NCBI GenBank assembly: GCA_036023115.1
Contig: JAYKKT010000091.1
Span: 31,009,501 to 31,073,500, forward strand
Direction of reading: 5' to 3'
DNA: 64,000 nucleotides
Source of the DNA: Brasenia schreberi
Taxonomy: Eukaryota; Streptophyta; Magnoliopsida; Nymphaeales; Cabombaceae
The notes under the pieces were generated by a model, which saw only the letters and a list, made by a program, of their open reading frames with translations, ran no database searches and was not told the origin of the DNA. Made by a program: the position numbers and the translations under genes. Each line of letters opens with the position of its first letter. Within the stretch, counting starts at the first letter, position 1. Below, one piece after another: positions 24,125-34,419 of the stretch.

Positions 24125-24185
24125 TTTTCCTCTCTTCCTCCTCTCCCTCTCTCTCTTTCTCTCCCTCTCTCTCTTTCTCTCCCTC
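24125..24185. repeat. CT-rich microsatellite
   Basis: A TCCTCTCCCTCTCTCTCTTTCTC pattern is repeated twice within the solo LTR, just past the TATA box in the R/U5 direction of the minus strand. It would be a GA-rich leader in the element RNA. Confidence 0.8.
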
Positions 24186-24671
24186 TTGTTGAATGGTTTG
24201 TTGAACTTTGATTGATGGTTTGCAGCCCCTTTGAGGCCCCTTTTATAGGCCAAGGGATGCCTCTTTGCTGAAAATTTTCATAAGGCAAGTTGCCTTATTG
24301 AAAATGACTACATTTGGCAAGTGAATGCTGGTCATTCTTGCCAAAACCTGTCCTATTTGTTTAAGGCAAGTGAAGTGTTGTACATGGATTTCCAAATCAG
24401 TCATTTTACTATCTTTTGGCAAGTGGGTTCAGTAAAAAACGTGTTCACTCAAGTGGGTTCGGCCAGGTGGTAGGTTGCGCCTTAGGTAGATGGGATAACA
24501 AGTTGAGATGGGATCGAATTAGGCTGCCTTGGCTAGGTGTTGGTATGGGCCTGAGGTTCATGTAGATTGGCTAAGTTATGATGGATTGGTGTGTTGGAGT
24601 TATAGCTAGAGGGTGAGACTTAAGCACGACAAGGAGGATAGTGCTTTGACAAAAGCACCGTGACCTTCCTC

Positions 24672-25063
24672 TGCTATGAGCTCTTTTGTTGTGACTCTAG
24701 CAAGGTCCATTCCCTCGTGAGTTTTTGGATCATTCTCATCATAATCTTGGACATAGATGAAGAACTTACGAGCATGACTCTTTCTAAATAAACCCATGAG
24801 AGGAGATCTCAAAGTTTCCATATCAGATGCGGCCAACTTGTGAACCTTTCCCTTGTTAAAGACAAAGCTACCATCAACTACTTTAAAATAAAGGTACTTT
24901 GTGACATGAGTATTTATTTGGGATCATGTCAACATTGTAGTCTCTGCTAGAACCCAAATGAGCAGGAGGCTTGTCATTGCCTCTGAACCTCTTCCAAAAC
25001 TGAATAAGATTAAGTGAGGATGACTCTCCTCTGTAATAATCATTCATGTCCATATGCAAGACC
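24672..25063 (-). pseudogene. Captured Rab GDP dissociation inhibitor (GDI) fragment
   Basis: On the minus strand this reads as a run of plant RabGDI, the cytosolic protein that extracts prenylated Rab GTPases from membranes. The order is VLHMDMNDYYRGES, SLNLIQFWKRFRG, DKPPAHLGSSRDYNVDMIP, then after an internal loss of about 50 bp VTKYLYFKVVDGSFVFNKGKVHK, SDMETLRSPLMG, ARKFFIYVQDY, DPKTHEGMDLARVTTKELIA. Homology ends abruptly at both sides. No intron interrupts this stretch of about 130 codons, although plant GDI genes are multi-exonic, so a cDNA origin is likely (inference). It lies in the U3 of the solo LTR. The deletion shifts the frame, and the product is not a functional GDI. Confidence 0.85.
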
Positions 25064-25344
25064 TAGTGTATGTGGATCAAGCCCATTAAGACGTGAAATG
25101 CAGATAGAACATATAAAGATATACACCAGCAAGATTATCAAAATGATGAGAAATTAAGCATCGTTGATTCGCCATAGGCATGAACTTAGTAAGTGGTTGA
25201 CATCGACTGAACCTTGTTGTTGTCTAGCCTTGATTAGTTATTTTCTTCAATATTGCTGGGATCGGCTAGACCACATCTCGATGACATACCAATTGAAGCT
25301 AGGCGACTGTTCACGTTGAGGTCGGTAAGGGCTATGAAAGGTAA

Positions 25345-25450
25345 GTGTCTTCTCTTAACCTTGCAGAGAATGGCCAGCCAATGAATATGATAAGTTGGCT
25401 TCTCTTAATCTTGCAGGGAACGGTCAGCCAATGAATATGGTAAGTTGGCT
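25345..25450. repeat. Two-unit tandem repeat in solo LTR U3
   Basis: CTTCTCTTAA.CTTGCAG.GAA is followed by CAGCCAATGAATATG.TAAGTTGGCT. The unit occurs twice head to tail with a period of about 51 bp, suggesting recent local duplication in the U3 region. Confidence 0.8.
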
Positions 25451-26198
25451 GGGTGACTTACCAAACTGTGGGCCAAGGCTACCTATGGTAAGTCACATAA
25501 CTCACCCACATTGAGATTAGTAAGGTTTTTTTTTCTTGGTGGCTTGCCAAATCAAGCCTCGTAGCTTGCCAAATTGAAACGGTTTCCTTCCTTGAACGTT
25601 AATTTCCTTTCTTGAATACCAACCTTTCCTTTTAATACCTAGAACTAAAAATGATAGGTTACCTTGCCCAACAACACCGAAATTGGCAGGTGCTTCATCA
25701 TTGTCTTTTCTTTTTGGTTGATACCACCTCTTTGTTGGGGAATTCGTCTCCTTTCAGTCCAAGTTTTATACATGGCAAGTTTCAAACACTTTTTAAAGAA
25801 AACATTTTTATATTTGGAAACATCAAATTTGATGAAATCTTTAAATACTATTTTTAGAAAACACTGGGCTTCATTCCCAATACTTTTCTTTTCATTTATT
25901 TCTTTTAAAAAAATTGTTTGAAATCATTTCTCTTTATAAGGCGATCATTAAAAAGGTAGAGTCCTACCAATTTGGTCCTGAAGGCAAAATAGTCATTCTC
26001 ATAAAGTTTTGTCAAAATTTGATGTTTTTCGAAAGGGATGCAACATATCACCATTTTAAGGTTGGTAGAAAATTTTGATGCCAAAATGAGTTCATTTGAT
26101 ATATTTTTATTTGAAAACCCAAAGCTGCCAAAAATAGTCAAATTTCTAAAAGATGAAAAAATTTATTTTAAAATTATTTTTTTGGTGTTTACAATAAA

Positions 26199-27169
26199 TA
26201 AGCCTTATAAGAGACATTTACGATGGTGCAAAAACATGTGTGAGAACTAATGAAGGAATGACAAACTTCTTTAAAGTTAATATTGGGTTACATCAAGGAT
26301 CAACTTTAACTCCATACATATTTATAACGGTGATTAATGAGTAAACAAGACATATTCAAGATGAAGTACCTTGGTGTATGTTATTTGCAGATGACATTGT
26401 ATTAGTTGAGGAGTCTAAGGAAAAAGTTAATAGAAAATTGGAACTATGGAGAGAAATATTAGAAAGTAAAGGCTTTCGACTTAGTAGAACAAAGATAAAA
26501 TATTTAGAATGTAAGTTTGATCATTTGGTTACTTCAGAGGGCATAGAAATTAAAATTGTCACACATTGTGTCCCCAAAAGGAAAGTTCTAAATACCTAGG
26601 GTCAATTTTTCATAGTGATGGAAGAATTGATGAAGATGTTGAGAACTAATGTTGGTTGGTTAAAATAGAGAGGAGCATCAGGTTTTATTTGTGATAAGAA
26701 GATGTCATTAAAGTTAAAAGGTAAATATTATAAAGCAACAATTAGACCTACCATGTTTTATGGTTTTGAGTATTGGGCAGTTAATCATCGTGTACAAAAG
26801 ATGTTTGTGACAAAAATGAAGATGTTGAGATGGATGAGTGGTCATACAAAGGAAAGACCATATGTATAATGAGGTTATTAGAAATAAATTAGGAGTGACA
26901 CCAATAGAGAATAAAATGAGAGAATATCGTTTAAGATGGTTTGAACATATAGAAAGAAGATCAAAAGATGCACCTATAAGAAGGTATAAAAAATTAAATT
27001 TTAAAAGAGGTAGAAGATGACCACAAAAGTGTTGGAAATAAATAATAAAGAATGATCTAGCGTATTGTGAGTTAAGTGCTAACATGGCACATGATAGGGC
27101 TATATGAAAACAAAGAATCCATGTAGCCGACCCCAATCAGTATGGGAAAAGGCTTCATTGTTGTTGTTG
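26199..27169 (+). pseudogene. RTE copy A: RT palm and C-terminal part
   Basis: This contains [24 protein letters not shown] (26378 onward), in which FADD is the RT catalytic Asp pair. It is followed by LSRTKIKYLECKFDHL and the C-terminal RWFEHIERRSKD..IRRYKKLN block near 26936. Frameshifts and stops separate them. It ends with the family tail and TTG repeats before the target duplication. Confidence 0.85.
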
Positions 27170-27188
27170 TAGTTAAACTGAGTGAGGA

Positions 27189-28500
27189 TAAACTTATGAA
27201 CAATAGGAAAGATTGTTCAAGCCTTAGCCTTTGATCTTATTAGATAAGCAATAGCAAGACGCATACAGTCATCAATAAGAGAGATAAAATATTTTTGACC
27301 AAAGAGAGATGTAACAACAGTGGGACCCCAAATATCGAAATGAAAAAGTTCAAATGGCTGAGATCTTCTAGACTCACTAGAAGGATAAGGGACGCATTGG
27401 TGTTTAGCAAGCTAACACACCTCACAATGAAGGACTCAATACTAAGAGTAGGTAATAACATAGTTAAGTTCTGACACAGTTAGATGACCTAAACAAAGCT
27501 GTCATAGCCGAATCTCCTTGCCTCGTGAAATCATGGAAGATGTACCATATGAAGCAACACATTGAACATTATCTTTTAAGATGTATAATCCTCTTCGTAG
27601 GCTATCATGACCTAAGATTTTCTTCGTCTTCACATCTTGGAAAAAAACATCCTGTGGGATCGAATGTTACACGACAGTTTAGAGTTCGAGTAAAGAAGTT
27701 CACTAAAAGAAGGTTTATTGGAAAACTAGGAATATGATAAACAAATTTCAGGTGTGTCAAATTTGTGTGTATACTTCCTTGTCTAATCATGTATAAAAGC
27801 GATCCATCTGCTAACTTGAAGGAAGTCGATAATTAGAAAAATATGATGTCTCACCCACCATATAATCAATAACACCAAAATCAATTATCTAGGTTTTAGA
27901 TTGATATGCATAAGATTTATTACCCTTCACGGTATGTATAGTCTGAGCTAGCGTAGCTTGAAAAGTAGAAGCTTGTTGACTATCACGAAGTCGGGTTTCC
28001 AAACCTTCAACTCTCTTTATTAATTCATGAATCTCATTTGAACCATCTGTTGTACTTTTAGAAATATGAGCAGAATTACTGCGTGATCTAAGATAACCAG
28101 GTCTTCTATGCAATTCTCAACATTGTTCCTTTGAGTGTCATGGTTTTTTGTAGTGAGAGCATGCCATTTTATCATTTTCTTCGTTATAGAAATGACCACG
28201 AGTGTGTTGTCCTCCTCTTCCATGATAGTGTGGGTTATCTTCTCTAGCCGGAAGTGCATGTTGTTCAGTAAGAAATATGTTGTCCTTCTCAAAATTTTGG
28301 CGATCTTCTTCTCTAACTAATAGAGAATAAATTGTTCCAAGTGAAGAGAGCTCTACATGACCTAAGATGTTGATCTTGATGGCTTCATATTCAGGGTTTA
28401 CACCCCACAACAAGTCAAATACTTTCTTCTTTTATGATTCTATATTCCTTTCAGTGTAACACGCTGAACATTTAATGTTTATGGAGAACTGAAGTTCATC
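27189..28500 (-). pseudogene. Copia gag-protease-integrase relic
   Basis: This is the upstream part of the 8563-29706 copia element. On the minus strand 28413-28138 encodes a gag segment (GVNPEYEAIKINIL..SLGTIYSLLVREEDRQ) ending in a zinc-knuckle start (CSHYKKP). 28113-27889 continues with a Ser-rich linker. About 27461-27240 gives the integrase zinc-finger end and core start (CEVC.LAKHQCV, FELFHFDIWGP, FGQKYFISLIDD). Stops and frameshifts break it. The integrase is cut at 27189 by RTE copy A and resumes at 11220. Confidence 0.8.
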
Positions 28501-29410
28501 CCACAATCCACAAAGATCAGTATAGTAATCGTTGATTTAGCATGCTCCCAGTTTATATTTCAGGATCTTTTCGAATATTTCGTATTCCTTTGCCACATTT
28601 TTTTTTTAAATACACTTCAGAAACTACTGCTTGTCATATATTAGTGGTTGATTCAAGGTACATGAATGTTATAGCAATAGATGGTTGTATTGATTGAAGA
28701 AGTCATAAAGAGATTAATACATCTTCCCTTCTCCAATTAGGGTATTGTGGGTCATGAGTGGCTGGACAAAGAACTTAACCAGTTAGGTGAGTCCATCTCC
28801 TCCTAATCAACACACAAATCGTGACCACTCCAAAAAAAAAATTCCATCTAATCTCGTTGTAGTAATTTGAAAGGTTTCTATCTTCTCATTCATAAGAATT
28901 TCTAGAACAATGAAGGAACTCTCAATACCTTTGCATTTTCTAGTCATGTAGATACGAATGTTTGGTTTGTCTCATTGAAGATGTAGACAAGAGGAGAGTC
29001 GTTGATTCTATTATATTATGTGTAATGAATATCACAGTAAGATGAGTTACTCTTGATATTGTAATGAGAACAACCACTCATGAGCAACAACTCAAGACTT
29101 GATTTGTTGGTCGTCTCATAGATTTTTGGAACCATGAAATTTAGGGCTCCCTTTATCGATCAGAAATGGCGGGCATCAAGAGATCGAGTGATTTGGAGGA
29201 AGTACTGAAGTTGATCTTAGTAACATGGGCTTTTGGGATGGTGGAACCGCTTGTATATCATGCTTGGTGAGGTAGTTGGTGTGTTTCCAAGGAATTTTTG
29301 CAATAGTTTGTATTCCAATGAAATTGAAATCTGCAACACTTCTTTACAATCGTCTCCCAGCAATTTGTAGCAGGGTTGTCTTCTCAAAATGCATGATTTG
29401 AGGCCTTATA

Positions 29411-29423
29411 GGCTCTAGTACAA
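29411..29423 (-). other. Copia primer-binding site (degenerate)
   Basis: On the minus strand, TTGTACTAGAGCC follows the 5' LTR. It is a mutated form of the usual copia initiator-methionine tRNA site TGGTATCAGAGCC. Confidence 0.6.
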
Positions 29424-29706
29424 TGTTCAAAACATTGATTTTATTGATAGTATAAAGAGAACTTACAAATTGGAGAAGAACATTACAGTATGCACACTTG
29501 CAAAACTCTTCTCTCTGCCTCTATTTTTTGGCAGTTGCCCAACTCACTTATTAAACGTAAACCTTAATTACATTTTATACTATGATTTTAACTTAAATGA
29601 TTAAACTACCCATACTATTAATTAAGAAATACAAGACGTACAGAATATGAACTAGGGACTATACTGTCTAGTATTGGGACCCAAGATCTGATTTCATTAT
29701 CTAATA
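29424..29706 (-). repeat. Copia 5' LTR
   Basis: This 283-bp LTR is homologous to 8563-8843. Its outer end has mutated from CTAACA to CTAATA on the plus strand. The target duplication ATAAA follows at 29707-29711. Confidence 0.9.
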
Positions 29707-29711
29707 ATAAA

Positions 29712-31233
29712 TACAACCACAATTGTATAATCCAAAAATCAACATGCACATGCACACATCCACATCTATGCATCCATGTACACTCACATTTACCCATACA
29801 CATCTAATTTAGTTTCAATAATATTGGCCATATAGTGCTAAAACCAAGGTTGAACCTCGTCGATGAACCTTGGGTATATGGTGTCGTTCACACGCATACA
29901 GTTAGGATACTAGGGAGCTTTCACTCTCTTGATCTGATTCAATATATTTCTTTCTTAAGTCACAGATATATTTGTTGTACCTTGATACGCATTGTAATTG
30001 TGGGTAAGGGCCCATCTATGCTGTATATGATTACCATTTAAGGTGAAGATCAGGCAATTTCCCATCTATTCTAGGAGACAGAACGAATAAGCATATGAGC
30101 AACCCGACCGATGCCCCCCCATTGCGTATTGGTACTTATCGGGTATAAAATAAATCTGCTTCTCTTTGTTCCTGCGAACAGAACGGAATCGTTCCATTAT
30201 TACTATCACCAGCGGCAAGTAATAAATGTGAACCCTTGCACCGAGATAATCCACTGAATGAGGTCCATAGCATAGTCTTTTCCAATGTGATAAAGTGCTA
30301 GAACTACTCAAATCCAATAAAACCAAAAAAACTGTAAAAAATTTGTTAATAAGAGAAATTTACTTTATTTTTAAATTTAACATCCATAATAACAACAGAC
30401 ATAAATAGGAAGTCAAACATACCAAATAAAATACACATGCCTTAAAACAGAAATTCTTCCTTTAACAATAGTAACCTTAATCTTTTTCTTAAGTCACGGT
30501 AGTCATGTGCATCTACACTACAATAATGGCTCCCAAAGTCTTAACCGGTCTAACTTAACCATATAACACATTAAACGGTCGGTTTCTTGCAACACCATAC
30601 TGCCTTTCATATACGGAGACCTATTAGGATTTAACCCTAAAACAGTTTGCACGGATGGGGTCCCATGAGTATATACGGCCCTCATTTCTCGTAGCTTTGA
30701 TAGAGAGTGCTTTCGCTCCCTTCTCCATCGTCTCTCTCCTATCTTCTTCTTCCCCCAGCCGAGTCTGTGCTTTTGCAGGATTCTTGACCAGATTGCAGCA
30801 GGGGTGTTTGTGGGTTGAACAAATAGCTTGTTTGTTGGGATGACCACATATTTCACCTATTTGCTTATTATTATGCATTGATCTATCATATACTTGCTTT
30901 TCCTAAAAGTAATTTTTTTCTTTTTCCTTTTATGTATACAATCCATTTTTTCATTTCAACCATCCGAATTTACATCAATGATTTAGCATGCATAAAAGTT
31001 TGGCAATCTTCATTCTTTATTATATATATAACATGTGTTTATTAACAGTGAAATCCTTTATATAAATATGGATTCATATTATACATCACTCCCTGAGAAG
31101 CTTTTGACCTTATGATGACAAATCCATGTCGAGTCCAATTCGGATAAAAGCTCTCGCTTTTTACCTCAATAAACTAGTTATTGTAAGGTTGCTCTCGGGT
31201 GTAGCCTAAAGGTTGGCTCTAGTTGTTACACAA
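29712..31233. other. Unassigned intergenic stretch
   Basis: No confirmed gene. Two sub-segments stand out. 30080-30310 has less AT-biased composition, and its minus strand is open for 86 codons with no family recognised. 30610-30870 has a telo-box-like TTAACCCTAAAA followed by a pyrimidine-rich leader-like run. Neither can be named from the sequence alone. Confidence 0.4.
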
Positions 31234-31241
31234 CCACCTCA

Positions 31242-31773
31242 TAGGGATGTTCATGAGGTGGGTCAGGAGTGGGGACCGAAATGGCCCCCGTCCCTACCCC
31301 GTGGCCTCATGGATCTCTGCATATGGCCCGGTCCTTGCAAACAACCAATCAAAGCTCAATTCAAACTCCTCTTGATAAATCTTCATATATTTGAGTTTCA
31401 TAAGCCGTGGTTAGGGTTTAATTCTAAAAGAAGACATATTATCTTAAAATAGGCATACCATATTAAAGTGGTAAGAATAATCATACCACATTAAGATCAC
31501 ACATATTACAGGTCAATAAGAGTCTACTATATTCTGCTTAGTGCATACAAGCTACAAACTTATAGTACAAGACTTGTAATATAACGCATGAAACATAGCA
31601 TGATTACACACCAAACACAAAGGGAGAATCCGTTTTTATAACATACAGATGAGCATATTTCAAATTTGTTGTCCCCATCATGGAGCCTCCCACTGCTCCC
31701 ATCCTCGGCCCTGACTGTTGTTTTCACTCCCAAATCCCAACTGGGGGGATCCTACCCCCAATGAACATTCCTA
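31242..31773. mobile_element. hAT-type non-autonomous element (type 1)
   Basis: A 532-bp insertion has a perfect 8-bp target duplication CCACCTCA (31234-31241 and 31774-31781). Its termini are inverted repeats of the TAGGGATGTTCAT / TAGGAATGTTCAT kind, and the subterminal regions are rich in GGGGAC/CCCCGT motifs. An 8-bp duplication and a TAGG-type end fit the hAT superfamily. There is no transposase, so it would need one supplied elsewhere. Confidence 0.8.
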
Positions 31774-32084
31774 CCACCTCACATTATAGCAGCAAGGTTG
31801 TGGTAAACAGCGTATTTCAAAGCACTCACACAGCAAAGCACGAAGAACCACTCTTACATTGATGGTGGGTAGTTCGTTGGGCTTTGATGACCAAAAGTGT
31901 TGATGTTAAGCTCATTGGTTGCAATCAAGTAATCAAGTTAGGCATGTGAGCATCCATCACAATTGCCGGAATTGATTATAATTGTCAACCCTTTTTTGCA
32001 TAGTATTCACATGCCTCCTTGAAACTACTTGAAAGGAGAGAGTGATCCTGGTAGGAGAACAAAGATTATATGGTTTGCATGTAC

Positions 32085-32186
32085 ATGCACATACATACAC
32101 AATATACATATATATACATATATATATACATATATATATATATACATATACATGCACATACATACACAATATACATATATATATAC

Positions 32187-32217
<31 letters not shown>

Positions 32218-32243
32218 CATACATATATATGTGTGTGTGTGTG
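32085..32243. repeat. TA/CA/TG compound microsatellite
   Basis: An ATACATATATAT-type array contains a duplicated block of about 60 bp (CATGCACATACATACACAATATACATATATATACATA at about 32083 and 32150) and ends in (GT)n at 32229-32244. Frames through it encode only Tyr/Ile repeats. Confidence 0.9.
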
Positions 32244-32658
32244 TGAAAAGGTGAATTGATATAGATGTGTAAATTGAATCTCAAAATATCATAATATATA
32301 TAGGAGTGAAGAGTTGAATATGATTTTGAGTCTTTCTTTGTATAACTATTACATTTCTTCTCATGTTTTTTAATTCTCATTCCTATTTCAAAGATAATCT
32401 TCATTTTTTCTTTCTTTCTTTCAAAAATATTACTCTCAACAAGGAGGTAAAAACCTCTTCAAGTTGAAAGTCCTGATACTGACTTGATGGTATGTATGTC
32501 AGGTGGGGGTCTGCCTAATCAAACAACTTCTCAAGATTGTACTAGCAGAATTAAAATCATTTTTTTGAATGTTGACAACACCGAATGATAGGAGTAAGTT
32601 GTCGAACCATTAAAATAAATTTTTAACTGTTCCTGCAACCTATTTTAATGGTTGAACC

Positions 32659-32931
32659 TAGACATGTTCGGTTTCATGGAATCTGGAACCGTAACCGTAA
32701 CTGGCCTTTGTTTGAGTTTGGAACTGTATGGTAATCTCATTAAAAATAAAATATTAATAAAAAATTTAAAATAGCAGAACCACCGATTCCAGTTTTGGAA
32801 AAGGTGAAACCGAACACGGACCGGATGAGTTCTGATTTCAATCCTGACTTCGGTTTGGGGTCCAGCCACTTCCTTGAACCAGTTCGGTTCTGATTGGAAC
32901 AGCCGAGTTGGTGAGGAACCATCTATGTCTA
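32659..32931. mobile_element. hAT-type miniature element (type 2)
   Basis: A 273-bp insertion has a perfect 8-bp target duplication GTTGAACC (32651-32658 and 32932-32939). The termini TAGACATGTTCGG and TAGACATAGATGG are inverted repeats. The interior is dense in GGAACCG/CGGTTCC motifs. It belongs to the same family as the element in intron 1 at 38050-38413. It is non-coding, and the frames inside it are chance. Confidence 0.82.
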
Positions 32932-32939
32932 GTTGAACC

Positions 32940-34419
32940 ACTGAAGTAAGTAGTGGTAGATATAGAAAGCTTTAAAAGTGAGAAGAGAAGCCATGGACTG
33001 CTTACCGTATCTTCCAACTTTTCAGATTTTGGGTATGTCAGACTCCCATCTACCTAAATGTAGATGTGCCAGGAAATAACTCATGAAAGTTTTCCAATGG
33101 TCACCAACCATCTAGAACTCGGAAGCAATCCTTCAGTCGGATCAATAATTATGTTTTTCCTTATTTTCTTCTTTCTTCTCTGCTTTATCCACCCTTCCTT
33201 GTTTCTTTCTTTCTCTTCGTCACTCCTCTCTTTCCTTTCTTCTATATCTCTTTTCAGTTCTCCCTCCTCTCTCACTAGCGGCAGCGGCATCTTTTTCTGA
33301 ACTTAAGACAAAACCTTGGGGATAAACCGCGTGGGCTTTAAGAAGCTAGTGTACTCTACTCCGATGTGCTTTGCATCTCCTTCCGTAACCATGGGCAGAT
33401 CTCATTTTTTTAGTGGTCGCCTTTCTCCTTTACATCATCACCCTGATGGAACGAACCACAAATTGTTTGGTTGATCTATCATCTCTAGACATGATAACAT
33501 GAGCTTGACATGATAAAACTTAAGGAAATTACTATTTGTACAATCCTTACTATTCATACACTCTCTTTTTTAAATACCAAAAATACTCCAAAAGTCATTC
33601 CGTTATTTTCTCTCTTCTACAAATGAATACTCCACAACACGATTCAGGCATTCTTCTCGAGAAGCCCAACCTTATGCAGCTTTCAACGGCAATCGTTTTT
33701 CTCTATTCACACATTATAAACACTATCAATTAGCATTCGACTCTTGGATAAGAAAAACAATTGAAAACATAATCAATGAACTCTCAAAATAATCAACAAA
33801 GTATTTACAGAATAGAAGAAAAAGGAAAGAAAATTCATTGTATTTGAGATCATATTATTGGTTGAACATGAAAATAATAGGTATTATAAGTTCTTCCTTG
33901 ATCTTGTTCTCCTTCTTCATCTTCGAGGTAGATGCAACTATGTGTTTTATCTCTTATAGAGACATGATTTTGTTGTGTTTTGTCCTTTTAGAGAGATGTG
34001 TCATTGTCATGTTCCCATAATATTATATATGTATATGTTTAGCCCCTTATCCTCTATTATAATGTATTTGGATGACAATGAATTTAATTGAAAGCATTTA
34101 TTATAGTGGAATAAATTATAGGTATATGGAACAATGAAAATGTTCATCATAGTAGAGTACCTTTTGGGTCTACCATAAACAATGAGAGTGAATATTATTA
34201 TAGTCAACCGGATGATTAACCTTTTATTGGTTGGTTATTGAAGTTGACAACATATTTGTTAGCTATGAAGTCAATGAATTTGATTATTCACTTGTGTTTG
34301 CAATAGATGAAGTGTTTTACAGTTAAGATGACCTTATTATGTAAGAGATATAAGGAAAAAGCATAACACTCTTATGGGTATCATCTTTTAAAAAGTAAAG
34401 GCATAAAAAGTAAGGTATG
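32940..34419. other. AT-rich spacer, no gene seen
   Basis: It contains a pyrimidine-rich run at 33150-33280 and otherwise AT-rich sequence. The 60-80-codon frames have no recognisable domain and strong compositional bias. Confidence 0.4.

Larger units (their letters stand above)
22870..26193 (-). mobile_element. Antisense solo LTR related to the LARD LTR
   Basis: A 3324-bp segment starts TGTAGACATG and ends GTGTTTACA on the plus strand. It is flanked by the 5-bp target duplication ATAAA (22865-22869 and 26194-26198) inside RTE copy A. On the minus strand it begins TGTAAACACC like the LARD LTRs. It shares the TATA context GGCCTATAAAAGGGGC (about 24251-24236) and the GCCAGCTAGTTTG..AAACTAGCAAA segment near 22950. 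No internal coding region is attached, so it is a solo LTR, probably left by LTR-LTR recombination. Its U3 is about 1.2 kb longer than in the LARD and includes captured host sequence. Confidence 0.85.
11235..27169 (+). mobile_element. Full-length RTE-like non-LTR retrotransposon (copy A), nested
   Basis: A 19-bp target duplication TAGTTAAACTAAATGAGGA at 11216-11234 is repeated with two mismatches at 27170-27188. The element begins with a 5' leader of about 390 bp and encodes an AP-type endonuclease and a reverse transcriptase. It ends with the family tail (GCCGACCCC..TATGGGAAAAGGCTT) and TTG repeats. Two later elements split it, at 11928-21301 and 22870-26198. Without them it is about 3.2 kb, the longest copy of the family here. 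Coding is broken by stops. RTE-clade membership is inferred from the endonuclease-RT layout and the trinucleotide tail. Confidence 0.88.
8563..29706 (-). mobile_element. Ty1/copia retrotransposon, decayed, with nested insertions
   Basis: LTRs lie at 8563-8843 and 29424-29706, with a 5-bp target duplication ATAAA at 8558-8562 and 29707-29711. The coding order on the minus strand is gag, protease, integrase, reverse transcriptase, RNase H, which is the copia order. Removing the RTE insertion (11235-27188) leaves about 5.2 kb, a normal copia length. The two LTRs differ by many substitutions and small indels and the coding region has numerous stops, so this is the oldest layer of the nest. Confidence 0.88.

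Noticed and set aside
24125..24185. Possible CRISPR-like or regulatory array of CTCTCT units
   Set aside because: A simple pyrimidine microsatellite without unique spacers. The genome is a plant's.
32029..32404. Tyr/Ile-rich and Ile-His frames through the 32.1-kb microsatellite
   Set aside because: They are the translation of TA/CA repeats in several frames and have no evidence as proteins.
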